From JAFAXD01 sp963833605 (GTDB lineage: Bacteria; Pseudomonadota; Alphaproteobacteria; Rhizobiales; Xanthobacteraceae): a DNA stretch of 64,000 nt. Below, piece after piece: positions 34,855 through 44,979 of this stretch; position 1 is the stretch's first letter, and the number at the start of each line of letters is the position of its first letter. The translations under genes were made by a program, and so were the position numbers. The DNA lies in contig CAWHYZ010000019.1 in the NCBI GenBank assembly GCA_963833605.1, forward strand, positions 1 through 64,000, written 5' to 3'. The notes below the pieces were generated by a model, which did no database searches, was not told where the DNA came from, and was given only the letters and a program-made list of their open reading frames with translations.

Positions 34855-37800
34855 CTATTCGGCTGGGTTGAGCCGTGGGTGCGCGAGGTTTGGTCGTAGG
34901 CGCCCGCCGGCAGTGCCCCACAGACGGCGGTGCAGCCGGTCGAGCAGCAGGTAGATCATGGGCGTGGTGTAGAGCGTGAGCACCTGCGAGACCACGAGCC
35001 CGCCGATGATGGTGATGCCGAGCGGGCGGCGGAGTTCGGAGCCTGGTCCGGCCGCGATCACGAACGGCACCGCCCCGAGCAACGCCGCCAGCGTGGTCAT
35101 CAGGATCGGCCGGAAGCGCGCAAGGCACGCCTCATAGATTGCCTGCTCGGGGGCAAGCCCGCGCTGACGTTCGCCCTCGAGGGCGAAGTCGACCATCATG
35201 ATGCCGTTCTTCTTGACGATGCCGATCAGCAGGATGATGCCGATGAAGGCGATGATCGAGAGCTCCGTGTTGAACGCGATCAGCGCCAGCAATGCGCCGA
35301 GCCCGGCCGACGGCAGCGTGGAGATGATGGTCAGCGGATGCGCGAGGCTTTCATAGAGCACACCTAGAACGATGTAGACCGCGACCAGCGCGGCGACGAT
35401 CAGCACCCACTGGGCGCCGGTGTTCTGGGTGAACGCGCGGGCGTCGCCTGCAAAATCGGTACGGATCGAGTCGGGCAGGTGCATTTCGGCGACTGCCTGG
35501 CGGATCTCGCTGGTCACCTCGTCAAGGTTAGCGTCCGGGCGCAGTGCGAACGAGATCGTGATCGACGGGAACTGGCCCTGATGGTTGACCACGAGCGGGG
35601 CAAGGCCGCGGGTAAACTTCGCGACCGTCGACAGCGGCACCGCCGCCCCTCCGAACCCCGGCGTATAGAGATGGGTCAGATCGGTCGGGTCGCGCTGGAA
35701 TTGCGGATCGATCTCGAGGATCACCCGATATTGATTGCGCTGGCTGTAGATGGTCGAGATCTGGCGTTGCGCAAACGCATTGTTGAGGGTGGCGTCGACA
35801 GCCTGCATTTTGACGCCGAGCGTCGCGGCGCGCGGGCGGTCGACGACGACTCCCAGCTGCAGGCCGCCCTGCTCGCGATCGGTCGAGACATCAACGAGGC
35901 CACCGATCTGCTTGATGCGATTGGTCACCCGCGGCGCCCACTTCACCAGGTCGTCGAGATCGGGGCTCCACAACGTGAACTGGTACTGGGAGTCGGTCTG
36001 CCGCCCGCCGACACGCACGTCCTGCGCCGGAAACATGAACAGGGAAACGCCTGGCACCTGGCCGGCGGTTCGCCGGAGACGATCGATCACCTGCTGCGTG
36101 CTCAGGCCGTTGCGCTCGGCCGGTGGCTTCAAGCTGAAGAATATCGTCCCGCGGTTGACCGAGCCCGAAAATACTGAACCGCCCACGATCGACCCGACAC
36201 CGGCGACCGCAGGATCCTGGCCGATGAGGGTCGCCACCTGGCGCTGCAGTTCCACCATGGTCTTGTACGATACGTCGGGCGAGGCGCGCGTGCCGCCGAA
36301 CACCAGCCCGGTGTCGTCCTGCGGCAGCATGCCCTTGGGAATCTTGTAATAGAGGTCGGCGGTGATCACGATCGTCGCCACCATGATCACCAGCATGACC
36401 ACGTGATGGCGCAGCGCGATCGAGAGCGTCGCACCATATCCCCGGGTCAGGCCGCGCAGCACCCATTCGACCACGCGATCGAAGCGCGATTTGTCGGCGC
36501 TCGGAACCTCGCGGATGAAATGCGCGCAGATCATCGGCGTGACGGTCAGTGAAACCACCGTCGAGATCGCGATCGCAAACGCCAGCGTGATGGAGAATTC
36601 GCGAAAGAACCGACCAACGATGCCGCCCATGAACAACAACGGAATGAATGCGGCCAGGAGCGAAATGCTGATCGAGACAACCGTGAAGCTGATCTGGCGC
36701 GCGCCTGCGAGCGCCGCGCGCAGCGGGCGGTAACCCTTTTCGAGGTTGCGGAAGGTATTCTCGATCATGACGATGGCGTCATCGACGACGAAGCCGACCG
36801 AGACCGCGAGCGCCATCAGCGACAGATTGTCGATCGAGAAGCCGACCAGCCACATGGCTGCGCACGTTCCGGCCAGCGAGAGCGGCACGGTGACGCCGGC
36901 CGCAATGGTCGGGGCCGGGCGCCTTAGAAATACGAACACGACCAGCATCACTAGCACGGCCGTGATGGCCAGGGTCAACTGCATATCGCGGATGCTTGCG
37001 CGGATGGTCTCGGTGCGGTCGGAGAGAACCGATACGTCGATGTCCTTGGGGATCCAGCGCTTGATCTCCGGCAGCAGGGCGCGCACCTGATCGACCGTAT
37101 CGATCACGTTGGCGTTGGCCTGCTTGGTAATGATCAGCAGGACGGCAGGCTGAAGGTTGAACCAGGCCACCGATTGACTATTGCGAGTGCCCTGTACGAT
37201 CGACGCAATGTCCGGCAGCAGCGCCACATTGCCGTTCCTGCTCTTGATGACCAGCGTCTGATAGTCGGCGACGGTGCGCAGCTGGTTGTTGGTCGCAATC
37301 GACTCGGCGCGCGTCCCGCTGAATTCGCCAAGCGGAGCCTGGGAATTGGAGTTCACGATCGCGGTGCGCACGTCGTCGAGCGAGATTCCGGCCGCGGCTG
37401 TCGCGATCGGATTGACGCGAATGCGGATGGCGGGCTGCTCCGCGCCGCTCACGGTCACGTCGGCGACGCCGTCGACCTGCATGATCCGCTGTGCCAGCAC
37501 GGTATCGGCAGCGTCATAGATCGCACTCGGCGCGATGGTCTTGGAGGTGAGCGCCAGGATCAGGATCGGCGCCGCTGCCGGGTTCATCTTGCGGAAGGTC
37601 GGCGGTGTCGGCAGGTCACTCGGCAGATCGTTGGTTGCGGCATTGATCGCCGCCTGCACGTCGCGGGCGGCGCCGTCGATGTTGCGGCTGAGATCGAACT
37701 GAACCGTGATCGAGCTTTGTCCGAGGGTGCTTTGCGAGGTGATTTCGGTCACCCCGGCAATCTCGCCCAGCCGGCGCTCAAGCGGCGCCGCGATGGTGGC

Positions 37801-37980
37801 CGCCATGGTCTCCGGGTCGGTACCGGGCTGGCTGGCGCTGACCCGAATGGTCGGAAGATCGACGGTCGGTATGCTCGCCACCGGCAGGAACTGGTATGCG
37901 ACCGCGCCGACCAGAAACAGCCCGATGGCGAGCAGCGTGGTCCCGATCGGCCGGCGGATGAACGGGTAGGAGAAGTTCAT
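34855..37980 (-). CDS. RND efflux permease (MdtC/MuxC-like), second of two
   Basis: A 1041-residue AcrB-type inner-membrane pump: MNFSYPFIRRPIGTTLLAIG at the start, porter domains, and TM4 with the proton-relay VGFVVDDAIVMIEN. Later helices carry LIGIVKKNGIMMVDFALEGE and a C-terminus ending after TLYTTPMIYLLLDRLHRRL. Paired RND permeases fed by a single membrane-fusion protein are the mark of MdtABC/MuxABC pumps, which form a hetero-trimer and export novobiocin, bile salts, flavonoids or other organics. It is the last gene of the four-gene operon, ten bases after its partner. Confidence 0.92.
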   Translation of the reverse strand: MNFSYPFIRRPIGTTLLAIGLFLVGAVAYQFLPVASIPTVDLPTIRVSASQPGTDPETMAATIAAPLERRLGEIAGVTEITSQSTLGQSSITVQFDLSRNIDGAARDVQAAINAATNDLPSDLPTPPTFRKMNPAAAPILILALTSKTIAPSAIYDAADTVLAQRIMQVDGVADVTVSGAEQPAIRIRVNPIATAAAGISLDDVRTAIVNSNSQAPLGEFSGTRAESIATNNQLRTVADYQTLVIKSRNGNVALLPDIASIVQGTRNSQSVAWFNLQPAVLLIITKQANANVIDTVDQVRALLPEIKRWIPKDIDVSVLSDRTETIRASIRDMQLTLAITAVLVMLVVFVFLRRPAPTIAAGVTVPLSLAGTCAAMWLVGFSIDNLSLMALAVSVGFVVDDAIVMIENTFRNLEKGYRPLRAALAGARQISFTVVSISISLLAAFIPLLFMGGIVGRFFREFSITLAFAIAISTVVSLTVTPMICAHFIREVPSADKSRFDRVVEWVLRGLTRGYGATLSIALRHHVVMLVIMVATIVITADLYYKIPKGMLPQDDTGLVFGGTRASPDVSYKTMVELQRQVATLIGQDPAVAGVGSIVGGSVFSGSVNRGTIFFSLKPPAERNGLSTQQVIDRLRRTAGQVPGVSLFMFPAQDVRVGGRQTDSQYQFTLWSPDLDDLVKWAPRVTNRIKQIGGLVDVSTDREQGGLQLGVVVDRPRAATLGVKMQAVDATLNNAFAQRQISTIYSQRNQYRVILEIDPQFQRDPTDLTHLYTPGFGGAAVPLSTVAKFTRGLAPLVVNHQGQFPSITISFALRPDANLDEVTSEIRQAVAEMHLPDSIRTDFAGDARAFTQNTGAQWVLIVAALVAVYIVLGVLYESLAHPLTIISTLPSAGLGALLALIAFNTELSIIAFIGIILLIGIVKKNGIMMVDFALEGERQRGLAPEQAIYEACLARFRPILMTTLAALLGAVPFVIAAGPGSELRRPLGITIIGGLVVSQVLTLYTTPMIYLLLDRLHRRLWGTAGGRLRPNLAHPRLNPAE

Positions 37981-37989
37981 CGCCTGGCC

Positions 37990-40900
37990 TCACTCCGCCG
38001 GCAGCGGTGCCGGCCGGACGCGCGGCCGCGCCATCCGGGCCCGTAGGCGCTCCAGCGCCAGATAGATCACCGGTGTGGTGTAGAGGGTCAGCAATTGGCT
38101 CAGGACGAGTCCGCCGATGATGGTGATGCCGAGCGGAAAGCGCAGCTCCGAGCCGGTGCCGCTCTCCAGTGCCAACGGCAGCGCGCCGAACAGCGCCGCC
38201 AGCGTCGTCATCATGATCGGGCGAAAGCGCAGCAGCGCGGCCTGTACGATGGCATCGCGCGGCGAAAGCCGATCACCGCGCTCAGCCTCGATCGCGAAGT
38301 CGATCATCATGATGGCGTTCTTCTTCACGATCCCCATCAACAGCACGATGCCGATCAGCGCCACGATCGACAGATCCTGGCCGAACAGCATGAGCGCCAG
38401 GAGCGCGCCGACGCCCGCCGAGGGCAGCGTCGAGAGGATCGTCAGCGGATGAATGAAGCTCTCGTACAGCACGCCGAGCACGATGTAGATCGTGATGGCG
38501 GCAGCCAGGATGAGCCACGGTTCACCGGCCAGCGAGCGCGAGAATTCCGCCGCGTCGCCCGCATAGGCGCCGATAATCGAGGTCGGCATTTCGATTTCGC
38601 GTTCGGCCGCCTGCACGGCCGCGACCGCTTCGCCGAGCGAAGCTTCGTCGGTGAGGTTGAAGCTGATGGTGGCGGCCGGGAACTGCTCGTCGTGCATGAC
38701 GACCAGCGGTGCGGTTGTCCGTTCGACGCTGGCGATCACACTCAGCGGCACTTGCGCGGCGGGCGTAGGTGAAGCCTGTGCGGTGGTGGTTGTCTGGGTG
38801 CTCGACACCGGCACCGGCTGGGTCGCGGCGGACGCCGGCACGTAGAGCCTCGACAATGTGGAGGGATCGCGCTGGTACTCCGGCGCCGCCTCCAGAATGA
38901 CCCGGTACTGGTTGGCCTGGCCGTAGATCGTTGAAATCTGCCTCTGCCCGAACGCGTCGTTGAGCGTGTCGTTGACGATCTGCATGGAGATGCCAAGCCG
39001 GCCGGCTTTCTCGCGATCCACCTTGATGAGCGCGCGCAGGCCGCGGTCCTGGACCTCGGAGGCGACATCGCGCAACAGCGGCGAGGCCTGCAGGCGCTCC
39101 GCCAGCCGATCCGCCCAGGTCAGCACATCATTCACGTCGGTGCCGGTGAGCGTGTACTGATACTGCGCGCGGCTCAGGCGGGTGCTGATCTGGATGTCCT
39201 GCACCGGCTGGAAAAACACCTGGACGCCGGGGATCGGCGCCACCAGCGTTTTGAGCCGCTCGACCACCGCGGTCACGAACGCCTCACGCCCGTCGCGTGG
39301 CCGAAGCGCGATCATCAGCCGTCCGGCGTTGGGCGTGGCGTTGAGCGTGGTCACGCCGACGATCGACACCACGCCGGTCACGTCATTGTCCTGCCGGATC
39401 GCGTCCACGACCTTGGCCTGCAGCTTCTGCATTTCGCTAAACGAGATGTCCTGGCCGGCTTCGGTCACCGCCGTGATCAGGCCGGTGTCCTGCGGCGGCA
39501 GGAAACCTTTCGGGATCACGATGTAGAGCCAGATGGTTGCCACGAGCGTCACGAGCGTGACCATGAGGGTCGCGGTCTGATGGCGCAGCACCCACTCGAG
39601 GCTTGATCGGTAAAGCTCGACACTGCGGTCGACGGCGGCGGTGAAGCCACGCGTCAGCGCGTTGCCGGCGCGGTGCGGGGCTGGGCGCAACAGGCGGCTG
39701 CACATCATCGGGGTCAGCGTGAGCGACACGATCGCCGAGGTGATCACCGCGATCGTCAACGTGAGCGCGAACTCCCGGAACATGCGTCCGACGATGCCGG
39801 TCATGAACAGCAGGGGGATGAACACGGCGATGAGCGAGACGGTCAGCGAGATCACCGTGAAGCCGATCTCGCGCGCACCGCGCAGGGCAGCGCTGAGCGG
39901 ATCTTCGCCGTTCTCGATATGGCGCACGATATTTTCGATCATGACGATCGCGTCGTCGACGACGAAACCGGTGCCGATGGTCAACGCCATCAACGACAGA
40001 TTGTCGAGCGAGAATCCGCAAAACCACATCACCCCGAACGTGGCGACGATCGACAGCGGCAACGCCACGCCGGCGATCAGGGTGGCGCGGATGGTGCGCA
40101 GGAAAATGAGCACCACCGTCACGACCAGCGCGACCGCCAGGATGAGCGTGAACTGCACGTCGCGCACCGAGGCGCGAATGGTTTCGGTTCGGTCGCTCAC
40201 CACCACGAGCCTGGCGGCGGTCGGCAGCGCCCGCTCCAGGCGCGGCAGCTCGCGCTTGATGCGCGCGACCGTTTCGATGACATTGGCGCCGGGCTGGCGC
40301 TGGATATCGATCACTACCGCAGGCTTGCCCTGATACCAGCCACCGACCTTGGCGTTCTCCAGTCCGTCGACCACGACAGCTACGTCGCGCAGCTTGATCG
40401 GTGCGTTGTTGCGATAGGCGATCACGATGTCGTTGTAGGCGCTCGCCACGGTGATCTGATCATTGGCAGCGATCATGTAGGCTTGGTGAGAGCCGTCGAC
40501 TGCGCCTTTGGCGCCCGCAACGTTGGCGCCGACGACCGCGGCACGCAGGTCTTCGAGCGAAATCCCGTAGGCGGCGAGCCGGGTCAGATCGGCCTGGATG
40601 CGGATCGCTGGCTTGAGTCCGCCCTGCACGGTGACGCGGCCGACGCCGGTCACTTCGCTCAGGCGTTGCGCCAGCAGCGTGTCGGCGAGATCGGACAGCT
40701 GCCGCAGCGCGATCGTGTCCGAGGTCAGGGCGAGCGTGACAATGGGAACGTCTGCTGGGTTGACCTTGGAGTAGACCGGCGGATAGGGCAGGTTCTGCGG
40801 CAAAGTCGAGCGTGCCGCATTGATGGCGGCTTGTACGTCTTGGGCGGCGCCGTCGATGTCGCGGTTGAGATCGAACTGCAGCGTGATCTGGCTGATCCCG

Positions 40901-41166
40901 AACGAACTCGCCGACGTCATTGCGGTGAGCGAGGGGATCTGTCCGAACTGGCGTTCGAGCGGCGCGGTGACCAGCGCCGCCATGGTATCGGGATTGCCGC
41001 CGGGCAGCTGGGTCGAGACCTGGATGGTTGGAAAATCAACTTGCGGCAGTGACGAGATCGGCAGCAGCCAGTAGCCGAGCGTTCCGCCCAGGAGCACCGC
41101 AACGCCGAGCAGCGATGTCGCGATCGGGCGGCGGATAAATGGCGCTGAAACACTCAGCCCGCTCAT
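37990..41166 (-). CDS. RND efflux permease (MdtB/MuxB-like), first of two
   Basis: A 1058-residue AcrB-type pump with N-terminal SAPFIRRPIATSLLGVAVLL, TM4 TGFVVDDAIVMIENIV carrying the double-Asp proton relay, and LMGIVKKNAIMMIDFAIEAE. A Thr/Ala/Pro-rich insertion (STQTTTTAQASPTPAAQ) lies in the second porter region and is absent from the partner pump. It overlaps the membrane-fusion gene by four bases and precedes the second pump by ten, so all are translated in order. Confidence 0.92.
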   Translation of the reverse strand: MSGLSVSAPFIRRPIATSLLGVAVLLGGTLGYWLLPISSLPQVDFPTIQVSTQLPGGNPDTMAALVTAPLERQFGQIPSLTAMTSASSFGISQITLQFDLNRDIDGAAQDVQAAINAARSTLPQNLPYPPVYSKVNPADVPIVTLALTSDTIALRQLSDLADTLLAQRLSEVTGVGRVTVQGGLKPAIRIQADLTRLAAYGISLEDLRAAVVGANVAGAKGAVDGSHQAYMIAANDQITVASAYNDIVIAYRNNAPIKLRDVAVVVDGLENAKVGGWYQGKPAVVIDIQRQPGANVIETVARIKRELPRLERALPTAARLVVVSDRTETIRASVRDVQFTLILAVALVVTVVLIFLRTIRATLIAGVALPLSIVATFGVMWFCGFSLDNLSLMALTIGTGFVVDDAIVMIENIVRHIENGEDPLSAALRGAREIGFTVISLTVSLIAVFIPLLFMTGIVGRMFREFALTLTIAVITSAIVSLTLTPMMCSRLLRPAPHRAGNALTRGFTAAVDRSVELYRSSLEWVLRHQTATLMVTLVTLVATIWLYIVIPKGFLPPQDTGLITAVTEAGQDISFSEMQKLQAKVVDAIRQDNDVTGVVSIVGVTTLNATPNAGRLMIALRPRDGREAFVTAVVERLKTLVAPIPGVQVFFQPVQDIQISTRLSRAQYQYTLTGTDVNDVLTWADRLAERLQASPLLRDVASEVQDRGLRALIKVDREKAGRLGISMQIVNDTLNDAFGQRQISTIYGQANQYRVILEAAPEYQRDPSTLSRLYVPASAATQPVPVSSTQTTTTAQASPTPAAQVPLSVIASVERTTAPLVVMHDEQFPAATISFNLTDEASLGEAVAAVQAAEREIEMPTSIIGAYAGDAAEFSRSLAGEPWLILAAAITIYIVLGVLYESFIHPLTILSTLPSAGVGALLALMLFGQDLSIVALIGIVLLMGIVKKNAIMMIDFAIEAERGDRLSPRDAIVQAALLRFRPIMMTTLAALFGALPLALESGTGSELRFPLGITIIGGLVLSQLLTLYTTPVIYLALERLRARMARPRVRPAPLPAE

Positions 41167-42494
41167 GGCGTCCGGCTGGTTGCCTCCCGCTCGGTGCGCC
41201 GCTGGGGAGTATCGCCGGCGCGCGGCTGCTCGGATTGCGACGTGCCATCATTGCTGCGCCGGCGCTGAGGCCGATTCGGCTTTGGATTGGCGCTCGCGGG
41301 AACTTCCGCGTCGCTGCCGATGCTGACACGGCTGCCGTCGGAGAGCTGGTTGAAGCCGGTCGTGACAACGCGGTCGTCCTTCTGCACGCCGGACACGATT
41401 ACGCTTTGAGCTTCATCCTGCTGGGTCACGCTCACCGGGTGCATGGCAACCTTGTTGTCGTCACCGACCACGAACACGAACGGTCCGTTCGGTCCGCGCT
41501 GAACCGCGGCTGTCGGCACCACCACCACCTGCCGCAGGGTATCGACCAGCACACGGACGTTGACGAATTGCCCCGGCCAGAGCGCCAGGTCCGTATTCTC
41601 GAACTGCGCCTTCAGCTTGATGGTGCCGGTCGCCTGGTCGATTTGATTGTCGACAACCTGCAAGGCTCCGTTCGCGATGATGGTTTGATTATCCGGCCCG
41701 AAGGCGTCGACGCCGACCGGCCCGCTTTCGAGCGCTTTGCTGACCTGACCGAGTTGCTGTTGCGGCAACGTGAAGATGATTGAGATCGGGCGCAACTGCG
41801 TGATCACGACAATCGGTGTCGTGTTGGACCCTTGCACAATATTGCCGGCATCGACCTGCCGGATGCCGGTGCGCCCAGAAATCGGCGCCACGATCTTGGT
41901 GTAGTCCAGATAGGCCCGCTGATTGTCAATGTTGGCCTGATCGGCTTTGACCTGTGCTTCCAATTGAGCAACGAGCGCCTTTTGCGAATCTGCCTGCTGC
42001 TTGGGGCCGGCATTGGTCTCGGCGAGGCGAACGTAGCGAACGAGATCCACGCGGGCATTGGACAAGGTCGCCTCGTCTTGCGCCTTCTTGGCAACCGCCT
42101 GGTCATATTGCGCCTGGTAAATGGTCGGATCGACCTGCGCCAGTACAAATCCTTGCTCGACGTCCTGACCTTCCTTGAAGAAGATGTTGATCAGCTTGCC
42201 GTCGACCTGCGAACTGACCGTCACGGTGTTGAGTGCCTTGGTGGTGCCGACCCCAACGAGGTAAACCGGCACGTCCGCGTTGCGGGCGGTAGCCGCCAGG
42301 ATCGGTACCGGCTGGTCGGCCGGGCGCTGAAACCGTCCGCTCTGGGTCGTACGTTTGGCCGGACTCTGCATAACGACGGCAACCACGGCGCCGATAATCA
42401 CCAGCACGACGAGGCCCGAGACGACGCGATGCCGCCACGTCGACCGGCGTTGCACGGGCTGTTTGATGACGGTCTCGAAGCGCTCCATCTTCAT
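41163..42494 (-). CDS. RND efflux membrane-fusion protein (MdtA/MuxA-like)
   Basis: A 443-residue periplasmic adaptor. After a short cytoplasmic N-terminus it has one membrane anchor (VVSGLVVLVIIGAVVAVVM), a lipoyl half-motif VDGKLINIFFKEGQDVEQG, a coiled-coil hairpin (about 110-190) and beta-barrel domains. The C-terminal tail is rich in Arg/Pro/Ser. ATG 42494 is preceded by GGAGG and overlaps the outer-membrane gene's stop by four bases. It bridges the two pump subunits and the outer-membrane channel. Confidence 0.92.
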   Translation of the reverse strand: MKMERFETVIKQPVQRRSTWRHRVVSGLVVLVIIGAVVAVVMQSPAKRTTQSGRFQRPADQPVPILAATARNADVPVYLVGVGTTKALNTVTVSSQVDGKLINIFFKEGQDVEQGFVLAQVDPTIYQAQYDQAVAKKAQDEATLSNARVDLVRYVRLAETNAGPKQQADSQKALVAQLEAQVKADQANIDNQRAYLDYTKIVAPISGRTGIRQVDAGNIVQGSNTTPIVVITQLRPISIIFTLPQQQLGQVSKALESGPVGVDAFGPDNQTIIANGALQVVDNQIDQATGTIKLKAQFENTDLALWPGQFVNVRVLVDTLRQVVVVPTAAVQRGPNGPFVFVVGDDNKVAMHPVSVTQQDEAQSVIVSGVQKDDRVVTTGFNQLSDGSRVSIGSDAEVPASANPKPNRPQRRRSNDGTSQSEQPRAGDTPQRRTEREATSRTP

Positions 42495-43957
42495 GGTGGT
42501 TTGCCTCCGGCGACTGGCGGCCAGCCGCCGCCGAGTGCCTGGTAGAGACTGACGACGGCGAGCAGGCGCGCAAGCCTGACCTGCGACAGCAGATCCTGGG
42601 CGGTGAACAGGGTTTGTTCGATCTGGATCACGGTGGTGAGATCGACGGTGCCCTCGCGCAGACGCTGCTCCGAGAGGCGGAACGCTTCGGCCGCGGCGCG
42701 CACCACATCGGCCTGCAGGCGCTCGCGGATTGTTTGTTGCTCGATCGCGATCAGCGCCTGCTCGACATCGCTGAACGCCGACAGGACCGACTTGCGATAA
42801 ACTTGCAGGGCTTCCTGCTGGCGGCCCTGCTGAAGCTCGAGGTCGCCCATGCGCAGGAAGCCGTCGAAGATCGGCTGGGTCACGGCCGCAGTCCAGGTGT
42901 AGTACCAGGCGGCCGGCCCGAACAATGCGACGAGCGCGGCGCTCTGAAAGCCATTCTGGGCCGTGAGCTGAATATTGGGAAAGAACGCTGCCCGCGCCGA
43001 CTCGACGCTGTGATTGGTGGAGGCGAGCTGCGCTTCGGCTGCGCGCACATCGGGACGCTGGTTGAGGATATCGGAGGGCAGTCCGGGCGTGACCGGCGGG
43101 ATGAATACTGCCGACAGGATGCCGCCACGCACGAGGAAATTCTCGGGGGCACGCCCGCACAGCACCGCCAGCGCAATCTGATTCTGCCGTAGTGTGATTT
43201 CGAACGGCGGAATGTTGGCGCGTACCTGGAAAAGCAGGCTCTCCTGCTGTGCGATCTCGAGCTGGGACGCGGTGCCGGCCGCCAGACGATCGCGGATCAC
43301 CCGCATCACCCGGCCGGCCTCGACGAGATTGCTGCGGGCGATCCGCAAACGATCCTGCGCGCCCAGCACCTGGAAATAGCTGTTGGCGACGGTCGAGGTG
43401 GCGGTGAGCGCGATGGTGTCACGGTCGAAGCGATCCTCGACGGAGACCTGTTCGGCCGCGAGCATTGCGGCGCGGTTCTGACCCCAGAAATCGAGCATGT
43501 AGCTCGCACTCAGGTTGGCGATATAGAGATCGGAGAAGGGCGAGCCGACCCGGCGCGGCGTGCCGGTGCGCCCGGGGAGCAAGGATGCTCGCGTGCGGGT
43601 CTTGCTGGCGTTGGCATCGATGGTCGGAAGCAGTGCCGACCCGGTGATGCGCACCTGCGCGTCGGCCTGAATGATGCGGGCGGCCGCTGCCGCGACATCG
43701 AGGTTTGCGGCCTGCGCCTGCTCGACCAGATCGGTAAGTTCGGGATTACGAAAGCTGCGCCACCAGTCGAGCTCCGGCAGGGCTTTGTCGGAATTGCGTG
43801 GCCCGTAGCGGTAGCGATTGGCCACTTCCAGTTCGGGATCGGGATGTTCGGTGCCGATGAAGCAGCCCGACAGCGTCTGCACCAAGACCAGGCTGCCGAG
43901 CATCGGCGCGAGGCGGCGAGACCGAAAGCGCGCTGATCGCGATGGTCGCTGAGGCAT
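42491..43957 (-). CDS. NodT-family RND efflux outer-membrane lipoprotein
   Basis: A 488-residue TolC-like outer-membrane factor with a lipobox LSGC (about C32) and two OEP domains. Motifs include LPELDWWRSFRNPELTDLVEQA, YMLDFWGQNRAAMLAAEQ and LLPTIDA-type repeats. It is the first gene of the operon OMF-MFP-RND-RND. ATG 43957 was chosen because AGAGGG sits just before it; ATG 43903 would also give a complete signal peptide. The promoter should be in the 340 bases upstream. Confidence 0.9.
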   Translation of the reverse strand: MPQRPSRSARFRSRRLAPMLGSLVLVQTLSGCFIGTEHPDPELEVANRYRYGPRNSDKALPELDWWRSFRNPELTDLVEQAQAANLDVAAAAARIIQADAQVRITGSALLPTIDANASKTRTRASLLPGRTGTPRRVGSPFSDLYIANLSASYMLDFWGQNRAAMLAAEQVSVEDRFDRDTIALTATSTVANSYFQVLGAQDRLRIARSNLVEAGRVMRVIRDRLAAGTASQLEIAQQESLLFQVRANIPPFEITLRQNQIALAVLCGRAPENFLVRGGILSAVFIPPVTPGLPSDILNQRPDVRAAEAQLASTNHSVESARAAFFPNIQLTAQNGFQSAALVALFGPAAWYYTWTAAVTQPIFDGFLRMGDLELQQGRQQEALQVYRKSVLSAFSDVEQALIAIEQQTIRERLQADVVRAAAEAFRLSEQRLREGTVDLTTVIQIEQTLFTAQDLLSQVRLARLLAVVSLYQALGGGWPPVAGGKPP

Positions 43958-44299
43958 GCCCTCTCTCGAACGCACCCGGCGGGCGTTTCCCCAACCACTT
44001 GCTTGAGCGCCCCCCGAACAAGCTATCAGTCCACCCTCGACGAACAAGCGGGTCCGTGCGCTCGCCAGTGGAGGGCGCGCCGCCGTTCGCAAGAGCGCCG
44101 CCTTGGTGGTGGCCATGCTGCCGATCCCCGATGCGCCCGAACCCCGCCCGAGAGGCGCACAACTATAAGCCGAATATAGGGTTTCGTTTCGTGAAATGTC
44201 CGTAATGCGGGCCACGCCCCCAAACGAGGCGCTAGGGCATTAATATTACTCGACTATTTGCAGAAACAGGGTGTATGTCGAGCCCCCGTTTGGCGCGGG
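43958..44299. other. region between bacterioferritin and the efflux operon
   Basis: No gene is supported in these 342 bases. As both flanking genes run leftward, this should hold the efflux operon promoter. The stretch 44232-44260 is AT-rich (TTAATATTACTCGACTATT), unlike its surroundings. No regulator gene lies nearby. Confidence 0.4.
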
Positions 44300-44791
44300 C
44301 TAATCCTTATGGTCGTGGTCGGGCTCGCCGATGTGGTGCTGGGCGTAGAGTTCAAGCCCGAGCCGGCGCACGAGTTCGAGTTGGGTCTCGAGGAAATCAA
44401 TATGATCTTCCTCGTCCTTCATCAGCGACTCGAACAGGTCACGCGACACATAATCCTTGACTGCATGACAATGGGTCGCGGCCTCCTCATAGAGCGCGCG
44501 CGCGTGCATCTCGGCCGCCAAATCGCAATCCAGCACCTCCTTGACGGTCTGGCCGATGTGTAGGGGGTCGAGGACCTGCATGTTGGGAAAGCCGTCGAGA
44601 AAAATGATGCGTTGAACGATCCTGTCGGCGTGCTCCATCTCCTCGATCGATTCCTTGCGCCATACTTTTGCGAGCGCCCGGTATCCCCAGTTATCGAGCA
44701 GCCGATAGTGCAGCCAGTACTGGTTGATGGCGGCGAGTTCGTGCCGAAGACCCTTGTTGAGATACTCGATGACGCGTGCGTCGCCCTGCAT
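44300..44791 (-). CDS. bfr: bacterioferritin
   Basis: A 163-residue bacterioferritin. The ferroxidase site is visible in LRHELAAINQYWLHYRLL and KESIEEMEHADRIVQRI, with the heme-ligand Met in the EEMEHAD motif; later KDEEDHIDFLETQLEL supplies the remaining ligands. It stores iron as a 24-subunit shell. ATG 44791 begins MQGDARVIEYLNKGL, the normal family start. The matching ferredoxin gene lies upstream on the same strand, 188 bases away. Confidence 0.96.
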   Translation of the reverse strand: MQGDARVIEYLNKGLRHELAAINQYWLHYRLLDNWGYRALAKVWRKESIEEMEHADRIVQRIIFLDGFPNMQVLDPLHIGQTVKEVLDCDLAAEMHARALYEEAATHCHAVKDYVSRDLFESLMKDEEDHIDFLETQLELVRRLGLELYAQHHIGEPDHDHKD

Positions 44792-44979
44792 GGTGATCCC
44801 TTGGTGCGCATGGGTCGAAACCCTGGTTCCGACCGAACCCATGCGCGACGTTACGGCCCTGGAAGCATACGCAGCGCGGCGACGCTCCCACCTGCTTACA
44901 CCGACTCTAATGTCTCAGGGGGCCGTCGCAAATATAAATCGCGATCGCTCAGGCCGGCGGATGGTAGCTTGGATCGGGA

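Noticed and set aside
43907..44215. Longer start for the outer-membrane lipoprotein, with about 86 more residues
   Set aside because: The extra sequence precedes the signal peptide and lipobox and has no conserved features.
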